NCBI GenBank assembly: GCA_011524905.1 | Contig: WTJI01000015.1 | Location: 1 to 55,214 of the forward strand | Source of the DNA: Flavobacteriales bacterium | GTDB lineage: Bacteria; Bacteroidota; Bacteroidia; Flavobacteriales; Flavobacteriaceae | Direction: 5' to 3' | Length of the DNA: 55,214 nucleotides | Shown here: positions 44,662-53,175 of the stretch, piece after piece | Numbering within the stretch: the stretch's first letter is position 1 | Layout: the number at the start of each line of letters is the position of its first letter | Translations under genes and position numbers: made by a program | Notes under the pieces: generated by a model | The model's database searches: none | Told to the model about the DNA's origin: nothing | Seen by the model: the letters and a program-made list of their open reading frames with translations, nothing else

Positions 44662-45259
44662 ATCCTACTTTTTGAACTACTGCTTGAGGGCTAATCAAAT
44701 ATTTTTTTTGGGTGTGTACTTCAATACATTCAAATCGTTTGCGTCGTTGCAAGCCACGAACGAATTTACGGCCATTGGATAAAACAAATGTATCCCCCAA
44801 GTCCAATTCAAAGATAAATGTTTTGTGTGTTGCAGCGTCATATTGGTGCAGGGCAATCACTAAATCAAAATCTGTATCGGTTGATGCTTTTGGATTTTTA
44901 AAATGTGACAACAGAAGAGGAAGTAATTTTTCTGGAAAAATTTCTGGATGAAGCAAAGGGAGCATTATTTTGCGATAAACCGTTTTCCATTCTTTTCCAT
45001 GGGGTTTGATCCTAAATCCATATTTTTCAAAGGCTATAAAATGAGCTACTTCATGTATTAATGTTATTAAAAACCGATAGGGATTTGAAGTCGCATTAAT
45101 TGTAATTTGATGTTTACCATCGGTTCGTTTTTTATAATCTCCGTGCTTGGTTAAACGTTCTTTGGTAAGCTTAATGCTTACTGGGAGTGAGGTCAATAAG
45201 GTATTTACGTAGGGCTTTGCTGCCTCTGGTATGGATGAAATAACAACTTGATTCGCCAT
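44648..45259 (-). CDS. SprT-like zinc metalloprotease-domain protein
   Basis: A 203-residue protein with the SprT zinc site HEVAH (H69-E70-H73) and a likely third ligand H87 in KPHGKEWK. SprT family proteins relate to the DNA-protein crosslink protease SPRTN, but bacterial members have no settled role. The region after residue 140 is basic and lacks the paired cysteines of a C-terminal zinc ribbon. It lies between an SDR gene (4 bases) and manC (overlap). Confidence 0.85.
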   Translation of the reverse strand: MANQVVISSIPEAAKPYVNTLLTSLPVSIKLTKERLTKHGDYKKRTDGKHQITINATSNPYRFLITLIHEVAHFIAFEKYGFRIKPHGKEWKTVYRKIMLPLLHPEIFPEKLLPLLLSHFKNPKASTDTDFDLVIALHQYDAATHKTFIFELDLGDTFVLSNGRKFVRGLQRRKRFECIEVHTQKKYLISPQAVVQKVGYGSK

Positions 45260-45263
45260 TGGT

Positions 45264-45950
45264 CTAGGGCGTGCTGTTGGCTACTGGTAATACTTTCCCA
45301 TTATAAAATTGATGTCCGTTCAATGTGAAATCTAGGATGTAAGTCCCCATCTGCTTTGCAGTTGTTGGGGCTTCATAACCTGGAAAAGCGGCTTGAAGCA
45401 TTTCAGTTTGAACAGCCCCTAAGGCTAAAGCATTAAAGGAAGGTCCTGATGCTTTGTATTCTTCGGCCAGCAACTCAGTCAATGTAATAACGGCCCCTTT
45501 ACTGCTACTGTAAGCTGCTAACCCAGGAAATTTTGAACTGCCCTGAATACCACCCATACTGGATATATTTACGATATGTCCCAGGGGTGATACAAAAGGT
45601 AAACTCAATCGTATCATTTCAGACAAACCAAATACATTAACGCGATATACTGACTCAAAAATATCCCAACTGGACTGATTAAAAGGAACGTTTTGCAACA
45701 AGCCTGCATTGTTGATCAATCCATCAATTACCAATTCACTTGAGCGTACATATTCAAAGAACACATCCAATGAGCTAGGGTCGGCCAGGTCAATTGCAAA
45801 TGCCCGAACACCAGCTTTTTCGAGTGGGGCAGTGTTTCGAGATAACCCTATCACGTTGTGACCTGCAGCCATTGCTTGCCTGCATACCTCTAGCCCAATT
45901 CCCCTGCTAGCGCCAGTTATGACTATGGTTTTGCTGGTATCTGTCTGCAT
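45264..45950 (-). CDS. SDR-family oxidoreductase
   Basis: Short-chain dehydrogenase/reductase with the NAD(P) loop TGASRGIGLEV (residues 12-22), the NNAGLL motif, the catalytic serine in NISSMGG, and YSSSKGA (YxxxK). It is 228 residues long. The basic residue in the cofactor loop and R36-like SRN after the second strand suggest NADP(H). The substrate is unknown. It lies between pdhC (13 bases) and the sprT-like gene (4 bases). Confidence 0.92.
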   Translation of the reverse strand: MQTDTSKTIVITGASRGIGLEVCRQAMAAGHNVIGLSRNTAPLEKAGVRAFAIDLADPSSLDVFFEYVRSSELVIDGLINNAGLLQNVPFNQSSWDIFESVYRVNVFGLSEMIRLSLPFVSPLGHIVNISSMGGIQGSSKFPGLAAYSSSKGAVITLTELLAEEYKASGPSFNALALGAVQTEMLQAAFPGYEAPTTAKQMGTYILDFTLNGHQFYNGKVLPVANSTP

Positions 45951-45963
45951 GAAACTATACTAG

Positions 45964-47568
45964 CTAGAGTAACATTGTTATGGGGTTTTCAATAAAACCG
46001 CGAAGGGTTTGTAAAAACTGAGCCCCTGTGGCACCATCAACTGTTCTATGGTCACAAGCCAAAGTTAATTTCATAGTGTTTCCAACTACTATCTGGCCCG
46101 CTTTGACCACTGGTTTTTGAACAATACTTCCAACCGAAAGTATGGCTGAATTGGGCTGGTTGATAATAGAAGTAAATTCTTGGATTCCAAACATCCCTAA
46201 GTTAGAAACGGTAAAGGTACTCCCTTCCATTTCCTGGGGAGTAAGTTTTTTATTCCTAGCGCGACCCGCAAAATCTTTGACTTGTACTCCAATTTGAGGT
46301 AAATCTATTTCATCGGCAAACTTTAAGACGGGTACTACAAGTCCATCTTCTACTGCGACGGCAACCCCAACATGGGCATGATGGTTATGGACAATTTTAT
46401 CGTCATACCATTGTGAATTGACTTCGGGATGAAGTTTTAATGCTTTCCCAACAGCTTTGATAATGATGTCATTGAATGAGATTTTAGTATCAGGCAGACT
46501 GTTGTATTGGGTACGGAAAGCGATGGCTGCATCCATATCAAATTCAACCCCCAGATAATAATGTGGGGCAGAAAATTTAGAAGCCGACAAACGTTTAGCG
46601 ATGGTTTTACGCATTTGATTGTTGGCAATTTCTGTGATTTTTTCAACACCCATTGGAACTGTAGATCTGACGCCTACTCCTGGCTGATAATTCTCAACGT
46701 CTTTTTTGACAATGCGACCCTTGTCTCCACTACCACTGACCAATGCCAAATTGATGCCTTTATCTGCGGCCATTTTTTTGGCCAAAGGTGAGGCCAATAC
46801 TCGACCATTACTGGTGGATGTAGTTTGTGTTTTTAGAGTTTCTACTTCAACGACTGGGTCAGGTATTGCAACTGGCTTTGCTGTTGGTGTCTGAGAAACT
46901 GCTAGGTCGGTCTTAGGCTCTGGCTTGGGTTTTGAGTCTGTTATGCCAACCGCTAAAACAGCTTGTACGTCTGTACCGGCAGGTCCTATAATAGCTAAAA
47001 CACTATCAACGGCTGCTGATTCTCCCTCTTGCAATCCTATGTGAAGTAACACACCAGAATAAAAAGATTCGAACTCCATAGTAGCCTTATCAGTCTCGAT
47101 TTCGGCAAGTATATCACCTTCTTCTACTGTATCACCTACTTTTTTTAGCCAACTCGCAACAGTACCCTCTTCCATGGTATCACTTAAACGGGGCATAGTA
47201 ACGATCTGAACGCCTTCGGGTATGGTCGTTGCAATGGGCTCTTTTTCTGTAGTTTGTGTTTCTGTTTTTTTACTTTCTGGAGCCTCATCATTACTAATTC
47301 CGCCTTCAAGTAGAGCAGAAATATCTTCTCCTTTATCACCAATGATGGCAAGGAGTGTATCTACTGGAGCTGTCCCGCCCTCAGCTATACCAATGTGAAG
47401 TAACTCGCCTTCTACAAAGGCTTCAAATTCCATCGTTGCCTTATCAGTTTCTATTTCTGCTAAAATATCTCCTTCGTTTACTCTGTCTCCAACTTTTTTG
47501 AACCATTGAGCAACGGTTCCTTCCTCCATAGTATCACTCAATCGAGGCATGTTTATAATTTCAGCCAT
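45964..47568 (-). CDS. pdhC: Pyruvate dehydrogenase E2, dihydrolipoamide acetyltransferase
   Basis: E2 core of the pyruvate dehydrogenase complex, passing acetyl groups to CoA. There are two tandem lipoyl domains with lipoylated lysines at K43 (TDKATMEFEAF) and K161 (TDKATMEFESF). A proline- and threonine-rich linker and an E1/E3-binding domain (VLASPLAKKMAADKGINL, about 257-295) follow, then the catalytic domain ending in ACDHRTVDGATGAQFL. Length 534. It starts immediately after the pdhA stop with no gap. Confidence 0.96.
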   Translation of the reverse strand: MAEIINMPRLSDTMEEGTVAQWFKKVGDRVNEGDILAEIETDKATMEFEAFVEGELLHIGIAEGGTAPVDTLLAIIGDKGEDISALLEGGISNDEAPESKKTETQTTEKEPIATTIPEGVQIVTMPRLSDTMEEGTVASWLKKVGDTVEEGDILAEIETDKATMEFESFYSGVLLHIGLQEGESAAVDSVLAIIGPAGTDVQAVLAVGITDSKPKPEPKTDLAVSQTPTAKPVAIPDPVVEVETLKTQTTSTSNGRVLASPLAKKMAADKGINLALVSGSGDKGRIVKKDVENYQPGVGVRSTVPMGVEKITEIANNQMRKTIAKRLSASKFSAPHYYLGVEFDMDAAIAFRTQYNSLPDTKISFNDIIIKAVGKALKLHPEVNSQWYDDKIVHNHHAHVGVAVAVEDGLVVPVLKFADEIDLPQIGVQVKDFAGRARNKKLTPQEMEGSTFTVSNLGMFGIQEFTSIINQPNSAILSVGSIVQKPVVKAGQIVVGNTMKLTLACDHRTVDGATGAQFLQTLRGFIENPITMLL

Positions 47569-48570
47569 CTAGTCTAGTTTATGCTTAATAAAAGGATAGT
47601 CATTTTGTTCATACACTGCATCATACATCACCTCTTTTTCTGGAAAAGGGGATTCATCAGCAAATTTTTCACATTCAGCTACACGGGCTTTAACGGCTGC
47701 GTTAATCGCTTCAATATCGTCTTGAGTAGCATATTTTTTGGCTATTATGGTCTCTCTCACCTGGGTAATAGGATCTATTTTTCTGTATTCCTCAACTTCA
47801 TCCTTGGTACGATAATGTTGTGCATCGGACATGGAGTGCCCGCGGTATCGATACGTTTTCATTTCAAGAAAAGAAGGTCCTTTACCAGAACGTGCATGTA
47901 GAATTGCTTTATCCATAGCTTTGGCAACAGCAACTGGGTCCATACCATCTACAGGTTCACAGGGCATCTCATAGCCCAATCCCAATTTCCATATTTCTTG
48001 GTGACTAGCAGTTCGAGCCACAGAAGTGCCCATAGCATATCCATTATTTTCTACAACAAAAACGACGGGTAATTGCCACAATGTAGCAAGGTTCAATGTT
48101 TCGTGCAATGAACCTTGACGAACAGCACCATCGCCCATATAACATAATGTTACGTTATCTCTTTTGAAATATTTATCCCCGAAAGCCATACCTGCTCCCA
48201 GAGGAATTTGGCCACCCACAATTCCATGACCACCAAAAAAGTTATGTTCTTTTGAGAAAATATGCATAGAGCCGCCCAACCCCATGGAAGTACCTGTTGC
48301 TTTTCCAAACAACTCTGCCATAACACGTTTTGGATCAACACCCAGTCCTATAGGTTGCACGTGATTCCTGTAAGCTGTGATCATGCGATCTTTACCGATT
48401 TCCATGGCATGTAATGAACCTGCCAAAACGGCTTCTTGTCCGTTGTACAAATGCAAAAACCCACGCACCTTTTGCTGGATATATACGGAAGCTAATTTAT
48501 CTTCAAACTTTCGCCAAAACAGCATATTCTCATACCATTGGAGATACGTTTGCTTCGTGATTTTTTTCAT
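47569..48570 (-). CDS. pdhA: Pyruvate dehydrogenase E1 component, alpha subunit
   Basis: Thiamine-diphosphate-dependent subunit that decarboxylates pyruvate. It has FLHLYNGQEAVLAG, GGSMHIFSKEHNFFGGHGIVG and the TPP motif GDGAVRQGSLHETLNLA ending in VVENN, plus the phosphorylation-loop-like YRYRGHSMSD. Length 333 is that of the alpha subunit alone; the beta subunit and E3 are not in this window. It has its own -7 element at 48608-48615 and leads the pdhA-pdhC-SDR-sprT-manC transcript. Confidence 0.97.
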   Translation of the reverse strand: MKKITKQTYLQWYENMLFWRKFEDKLASVYIQQKVRGFLHLYNGQEAVLAGSLHAMEIGKDRMITAYRNHVQPIGLGVDPKRVMAELFGKATGTSMGLGGSMHIFSKEHNFFGGHGIVGGQIPLGAGMAFGDKYFKRDNVTLCYMGDGAVRQGSLHETLNLATLWQLPVVFVVENNGYAMGTSVARTASHQEIWKLGLGYEMPCEPVDGMDPVAVAKAMDKAILHARSGKGPSFLEMKTYRYRGHSMSDAQHYRTKDEVEEYRKIDPITQVRETIIAKKYATQDDIEAINAAVKARVAECEKFADESPFPEKEVMYDAVYEQNDYPFIKHKLD

Positions 48571-48607
48571 AATTCTTTTTTGGTCTCTTTAGGTTTGGTT
48601 TCGACCC

Positions 48608-48615
48608 CAAAAATA
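48608..48615 (-). promoter_or_regulatory. Candidate -7 element of the pdhA operon
   Basis: TATTTTTG on the minus strand matches TAnnTTTG and ends 37 bases before the pdhA ATG. It lies in the 76-base gap between the porV stop and pdhA. Confidence 0.5.
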
Positions 48616-48646
48616 GGCAATTAATTCTATTTTGAGTATCGTAAAA

Positions 48647-49822
48647 TTATTCGTCTTCTGGCAGTACAATTCCAGCTGATAAATCAAAGCTGAGTGAAAA
48701 TCGCAATGTATTTTCGAGAGGACTTCGTACGGTTGAAGTAGAAAATAAATAAGAAATATCAACCTGCATTTGATTGATGGGTAAACCAGCGCCAAAAGTG
48801 AGGTAACGACGTGAGCCTTTTTCTTGACTTTCATTAAAATAACCCGTGCGGAACGCAAAAACATTTTGGATTTGGTATTCCACACCCACGGCCCAAGTGA
48901 TTTCTTTGATTTCTTCTGAAAATCCATCTTGGGCATCGTTGAATGATGTAAGAAGCCCCCGCAAAAAATTGACATCAGGCTGCGCATAAATAAGACTTCC
49001 GTTCTCACTGACTTGTTCAACTGGCGAGGGTACCAGCAATTTGTTGAATTCCAGGTTGATCCCCAAAGAGGTGTTCTTTTCAAACAACCAGTCAAACCCA
49101 GTTCCGATTTTTAAATTAGTTGGCAGAAAGTTTTTTTGACCTCCAATGTCATATACTAACCGAGGCCCGACATTAGAAATATTAAACCCCGATCGAAATT
49201 GCATTTCAGAATTCCCAACCTTTTGGGGCTCAGAAAAGTAGTAGGCAGCCAGATCTACACCCAGCGTATTGGCCGAAGCGGCATCTAAATCGGATGAAAT
49301 TTTTAAATCAGAGCGAATGTAACGACCTGCAACAGCCATGGCAAATTGATTGCTTAGTTTAAGAGAATAGGACAGGTCTAGTGTCAATTCGTTGGGTCGC
49401 TCCAAACTTTGATTCACTATCGTGCCGTAATTAATTTCATTGAACTGAATATCGCCTAAACTAAAATACTTCAAGCTACTGGCCCATGCGCCACGCTCCC
49501 CTATTTTTTTAAAATAAGTGATATTTCCAAGAAAAATATCATTCACCAGTTTGCTCAGATAAGGGGTGTAGCTAACTCCAACCCCTTTGTCAAAAAAGGC
49601 AAAAGGATATTTGGCTGGATTCCATTGTTGGGCATACGCATCTGGTGAGGTTGCTACGCCTACGTCACCCATACCTGCTGCGCGTGCGTCTGGGGTAATG
49701 AGTAAAAAAGGGACCCCTGTTGTAATAACGCGATCATTATTTTGACCATAGCTAGAAAGAAGGCAAAAGACGATAAGGTTTAATGCGAAGATATAGGGCC
49801 GCCAAAAAATACAATTGAACAT
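48647..49822 (-). CDS. porV: PorV/LptO-type outer-membrane protein of type IX secretion
   Basis: PorV is an outer-membrane beta-barrel (FadL/UPF0164-like) that shuttles type IX secretion cargo to the attachment complex. The ATG at 49822 gives a signal peptide (IFALNLIVFCLLSSYGQ), followed by TGVPFLLITPDARAAGMGDVGVA, then QQWNPAKYPF, the hallmark N-terminus of PorV, and alternating barrel strands. An in-frame ATG at 49897 is possible but would put a long charged stretch before the signal peptide. Mature length is about 370. It is divergent from gldJ, a neighbour pairing I recall in other Flavobacteria. Confidence 0.92.
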   Translation of the reverse strand: MFNCIFWRPYIFALNLIVFCLLSSYGQNNDRVITTGVPFLLITPDARAAGMGDVGVATSPDAYAQQWNPAKYPFAFFDKGVGVSYTPYLSKLVNDIFLGNITYFKKIGERGAWASSLKYFSLGDIQFNEINYGTIVNQSLERPNELTLDLSYSLKLSNQFAMAVAGRYIRSDLKISSDLDAASANTLGVDLAAYYFSEPQKVGNSEMQFRSGFNISNVGPRLVYDIGGQKNFLPTNLKIGTGFDWLFEKNTSLGINLEFNKLLVPSPVEQVSENGSLIYAQPDVNFLRGLLTSFNDAQDGFSEEIKEITWAVGVEYQIQNVFAFRTGYFNESQEKGSRRYLTFGAGLPINQMQVDISYLFSTSTVRSPLENTLRFSLSFDLSAGIVLPEDE

Positions 49823-49927
49823 ACTTTTTATAACGTGGAAACGGTAAATTTCTTGTTCTGAAAACAGAAATTTTGATCTTTTTTTAAAATTCTCCATTAA
49901 CACGCATAATAACTTGCCAAAAACAAC

Positions 49928-49941
49928 GTTACTGAAGTAAC
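49928..49941. repeat. 14-bp perfect inverted repeat in the porV leader
   Basis: GTTACTGAAGTAAC has 6-base arms (GTTACT/AGTAAC) around two bases. It lies about 10 bases downstream of the predicted porV -7 element, so it would be at the very 5' end of the porV message or act as an operator. There is no T-run. Confidence 0.4.
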
Positions 49942-49951
49942 AATTTACGCA

Positions 49952-49959
49952 CAAACATA
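49952..49959 (-). promoter_or_regulatory. Candidate -7 element of porV
   Basis: TATGTTTG on the minus strand matches TAnnTTTG. If used, the leader before the porV ATG at 49822 is about 120 bases, longer than most in the window. Confidence 0.45.
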
Positions 49960-49978
49960 CGATTTGTGGAGTAAATCC

Positions 49979-49986
49979 TATATTTG
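49979..49986 (+). promoter_or_regulatory. Candidate -7 element of gldJ
   Basis: TATATTTG matches TAnnTTTG and ends 10 bases before the gldJ ATG at 49997. It is divergent from the porV element 20 bases away. Confidence 0.5.
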
Positions 49987-49996
49987 TAATACAGAT

Positions 49997-51703
49997 ATGA
50001 AGAGCAAAAAATATCAGATTCGAACCGTAATAAAGATTATTGCCACTATCTTAATACTTGGTAGTTGTGGAAAACCGAACACCTCAAGAGGTACAGGTTG
50101 GTCTATCAATTCAAAAAAAGGTGGATTCCAATACAATCTTGAGTTTGAAGAACAAGAAACTGGTCCTGGTCTTGTCTTTATTGAAGGGGGAACTTTTACA
50201 AAAGGACAAGTACAAGATGATGTCATGCATGACTGGAACAACACACCCAATCAACAGCATGTCATGTCTTTTTACATCGACGAAACAGAAGTAACCAATT
50301 TGATGTACAACGAATACTTGAATTGGCTTGAGATGGTATTCCCTACACAAAATCCTGACTATCAATTGATTTATGAAGGAGCACTCCCAGACACCTTGGT
50401 ATGGCGCAACACCCTCGGGTATGTTGAAGAACTAACCTCAAATTATTTGAGACACCCAGCATATGCTGAGTATCCAGTGGTTGGTGTCAACTGGCTCCAG
50501 GCTGTGCAATATGCTGAATGGCGTTCAGATCGTGTCAATGAATTTATATTGGAGCGAGAAGGTTTTGTCAAAAGAGATGTTCGCTACAACGAAGTAGATG
50601 CCAACAGTACTTTCAATACCCAAACCTATCTGACGCGTCCTGAAGTTTCTTATGGAGGAAAAACAGACAGCTTAAGCGAAAACAATACGCCTTTGATCAA
50701 TTCGGGTAAAAGAGGAACCATCAAAAAGGATACGGCTACGATTAACAATTATGCCAAAGTAGAAAATGGATTGTTTTTACTTTCTTACCGACTACCAACT
50801 GAAACCGAGTGGGAATACGCTGCTCTTGCATTGGTAGGAGACCGTGAATACAACACCTACCGAGGGAAGAAAAAATACCCTTGGTCTGGAGAATATACTC
50901 GTTCTAGCGACCGTAGAACTGAGGGAGACCAATTAGCTAATTTCAAATTTGGAAAAGGAGATTATGGCGGGATCGCTGGTTGGTCTGATGATGGTGCGGA
51001 TATCACTATTCAAGTAAAATCGTATCCTCCAAATGACTTTGGTGTTTTTGATATGGCTGGTAACGTTGCCGAATGGGTTGCAGATGTATATCGTCCAATT
51101 GTTGATGATGAATACAACGACTTCAACTATTATCGTGGTAATGTTTACTCAAAAAGTGTCATTGGAGAAGACGGAAAAGCAGCAGTTGTTGATCAAGATG
51201 AACTGATTTTTGACACCCTACCCAATGGTAAAGTATACCTGAAAAAACTACCAGGTACTTTAGTGGAACAACCGATTGATGAAGAGGAAACTTTCCTCAG
51301 GCAGAATTTCTCGGAAAGCGATAACCGAAATTTTAGAGATGGGGATAGAGAATCGACTAAAAAATATAGAGATCCACCAGATGAAAATCAAAGCGGAACT
51401 CAAAAACCTGAGTCAAACTTAATGTATAATGCACCCATACATGCTAAAGTGACTTACGACCAAGAGGGTAATAAAGTTCGTAAGATTGATAAATCAAACA
51501 AAAGAACTTCCTTAATTACTGATGAAGTTCGAGTATACAAAGGCGGGTCATGGAAAGATAGAGCCTATTGGTTAGATCCTGCTCAGCGTCGTTACTTACC
51601 CCAATATATCGCTACAGACTATATTGGCTTTAGATGTGCCATGTCACGTGTTGGATCGAAAAACAAAATCAAAAAAACAGCACGTCACAAACGCTCCCGA
51701 TAA
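49997..51703 (+). CDS. gldJ: Gliding motility lipoprotein GldJ
   Basis: GldJ is an outer-membrane-associated lipoprotein with a formylglycine-generating (SUMF1/FGE-sulfatase) fold, required for gliding and type IX secretion. From the ATG at 49997 the N-terminus is basic and hydrophobic with lipobox LGSC (C24). FGE-like landmarks are VFIEGGTFTKGQ, YIDETEVTNLMYNEYLNW, VVGVNWLQAVQYAEWRS, RLPTETEWEYAAL, FGVFDMAGNVAEWVAD and YKGGSWKDRAYW with a final GFRCAMS. A low-complexity charged insert lies near residues 430-490. Length is 568. A TTG at 49964 was rejected as start. Confidence 0.95.
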   Translation: MKSKKYQIRTVIKIIATILILGSCGKPNTSRGTGWSINSKKGGFQYNLEFEEQETGPGLVFIEGGTFTKGQVQDDVMHDWNNTPNQQHVMSFYIDETEVTNLMYNEYLNWLEMVFPTQNPDYQLIYEGALPDTLVWRNTLGYVEELTSNYLRHPAYAEYPVVGVNWLQAVQYAEWRSDRVNEFILEREGFVKRDVRYNEVDANSTFNTQTYLTRPEVSYGGKTDSLSENNTPLINSGKRGTIKKDTATINNYAKVENGLFLLSYRLPTETEWEYAALALVGDREYNTYRGKKKYPWSGEYTRSSDRRTEGDQLANFKFGKGDYGGIAGWSDDGADITIQVKSYPPNDFGVFDMAGNVAEWVADVYRPIVDDEYNDFNYYRGNVYSKSVIGEDGKAAVVDQDELIFDTLPNGKVYLKKLPGTLVEQPIDEEETFLRQNFSESDNRNFRDGDRESTKKYRDPPDENQSGTQKPESNLMYNAPIHAKVTYDQEGNKVRKIDKSNKRTSLITDEVRVYKGGSWKDRAYWLDPAQRRYLPQYIATDYIGFRCAMSRVGSKNKIKKTARHKRSR

Positions 51704-51713
51704 ACTAAAACAC

Positions 51714-51739
51714 AAGGCATCTATAAGATGCCTTTTTTT
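51714..51739 (+). terminator. Intrinsic terminator after gldJ, touching the murF start
   Basis: AAGGCATC (51714-51721) and GATGCCTT (51727-51734) form a perfect 8-bp stem around TATAA, followed by a T-run to 51739. The murF ATG begins at 51740, directly after the T-run. The hairpin occupies the whole ribosome-landing region of murF. Confidence 0.85.
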
Positions 51740-53041
51740 ATGAAACCAACTGAAATAAGAACCCTCTACAGCATTTATAAAAACACTGCTGGGGTATTTA
51801 CGGATACACGAAAACCACTACAGAACGGATTGTTTTTTGCCCTTTCTGGTCCAAATTTCAATGCCAATTCTTTTGCCCATAAAGCGCTCAGTTTAGGCGC
51901 CAAGGCCGCCGTTGTAGATGATAAAGTTCTGGCTCAAGAAAATGAAAATTTTTTTTGGGTTGAAAATTCGCTGCAAAGCTTACAAGATTTGGCTCGTTTC
52001 CATCGAAAACAATTGTCAACAACAATTGTAGGTCTTACGGGTAGTAATGGCAAAACAACAACCAAAGAATTGATGTCATCGGTTCTACAAACCCACTTCA
52101 AAACTGTTGCCACAAAAGGAAATTTAAACAACCACATTGGTGTGCCCCTTTCCTTGCTGGCTATAGATCCTGAGACGGAAATTGCTGTCATTGAAATGGG
52201 CGCGAATCACCAAGGGGAAATTGCTACCCTTTGTGATATAGCGTCACCAGATTTGGGTTACATCACTAACTTTGGGAAAGCGCACTTAGAAGGCTTTGGA
52301 GGTATCGAAGGAATCATCAAAGGGAAAACAGAATTATACCGTTTTCTTGAGAAAAACAAGGGAACTATTCTTTGCAATGCGGACGACCCTACTCAACTGG
52401 AACACACCCAAAATCTGCAGTCTAAGTGCTATACTTTTGGTTGCAACGAAACGGTAGATTTCCCTATTAAATATGACACATCAAAAACATTAACAGTTCA
52501 CACCGAAAATGGAGTCATTCAAAGTGAACTATACGGCAACTATAATTTAACCAATATAGGAGCTGCTGCAGCATTGGGCAATTATTTTAAAATCCCCTTT
52601 AAAAAAATTCAAACAGGAATAGCTACTTATAAAGCCACACAAAATCGTTCCGAGACTCGAAAACTGGGGACAAATATGGTCATATTAGATGCATATAACG
52701 CAAATCCTACCAGCATGAAGCACGCACTAAATTCATTTTTTGATCAGTTTTTAACGAATAGGGTTTTGATTTTAGGTGATATGTTGGAGTTGGGGGCTTA
52801 TAGTGCTGTTGAACATCAAAATATTGTCAATTTAATTCAACAGCAAGTGGACTGCCAATCCTTTTTAGTCGGAAAAGTATTTGCTAAAACAAAGTTTGAA
52901 ACAACTCAAATACAGTCATTTGAAACGATACAATTATTAGGAAATTGGCTTAAAGAAAATGAGTTTCACAACAAAAATATACTTATTAAAGGCTCACGTG
53001 GATTGGCTTTAGAAGATGTTTTAGCCTATTTAGAAGTCTAA
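51740..53041 (+). CDS. murF: UDP-MurNAc-tripeptide--D-Ala-D-Ala ligase MurF
   Basis: Adds D-Ala-D-Ala to complete the UDP-MurNAc-pentapeptide. The N-terminal domain has FTDTRKPLQNGLFFALSG; the ATP loop is GLTGSNGKTTTKELM; TKGNLNNHIGVPLSLL, AVIEMGANHQGEI, ITNFGKAHLEGFG and ILDAYNANPTSM are diagnostic. The ATG at 51740 (MKPTEIRTL) is chosen. An ATG at 51728 is inside the terminator stem and would add only MPFF. Length 433. It lies next to gldJ rather than in the dcw cluster; no promoter was seen between gldJ and murF. Confidence 0.96.
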   Translation: MKPTEIRTLYSIYKNTAGVFTDTRKPLQNGLFFALSGPNFNANSFAHKALSLGAKAAVVDDKVLAQENENFFWVENSLQSLQDLARFHRKQLSTTIVGLTGSNGKTTTKELMSSVLQTHFKTVATKGNLNNHIGVPLSLLAIDPETEIAVIEMGANHQGEIATLCDIASPDLGYITNFGKAHLEGFGGIEGIIKGKTELYRFLEKNKGTILCNADDPTQLEHTQNLQSKCYTFGCNETVDFPIKYDTSKTLTVHTENGVIQSELYGNYNLTNIGAAAALGNYFKIPFKKIQTGIATYKATQNRSETRKLGTNMVILDAYNANPTSMKHALNSFFDQFLTNRVLILGDMLELGAYSAVEHQNIVNLIQQQVDCQSFLVGKVFAKTKFETTQIQSFETIQLLGNWLKENEFHNKNILIKGSRGLALEDVLAYLEV

Positions 53042-53175
53042 CAATTAAGAACGCAACCAAGTTGTTGGATGATTTTTTAGAATCAATGTCTTCAATTAAA
53101 TTTTGTTCGTAAATTATTCCTTAGATTTAACTTATTCATGCATAGTGCTTAAATTAAACGGTCTGTGCAAGCCAC

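Noticed and set aside
51728-51739. Upstream ATG for murF (MPFF extension)
   Set aside because: It lies in the terminator stem, and the extra residues have no counterpart in MurF; the ATG at 51740 is the better start.
53050-53082. Possible terminator after murF (CCAA-GTTG-TTGG then a T-run)
   Set aside because: The stem is only 4 bp and there are four bases between stem and T-run, so it is not convincing.
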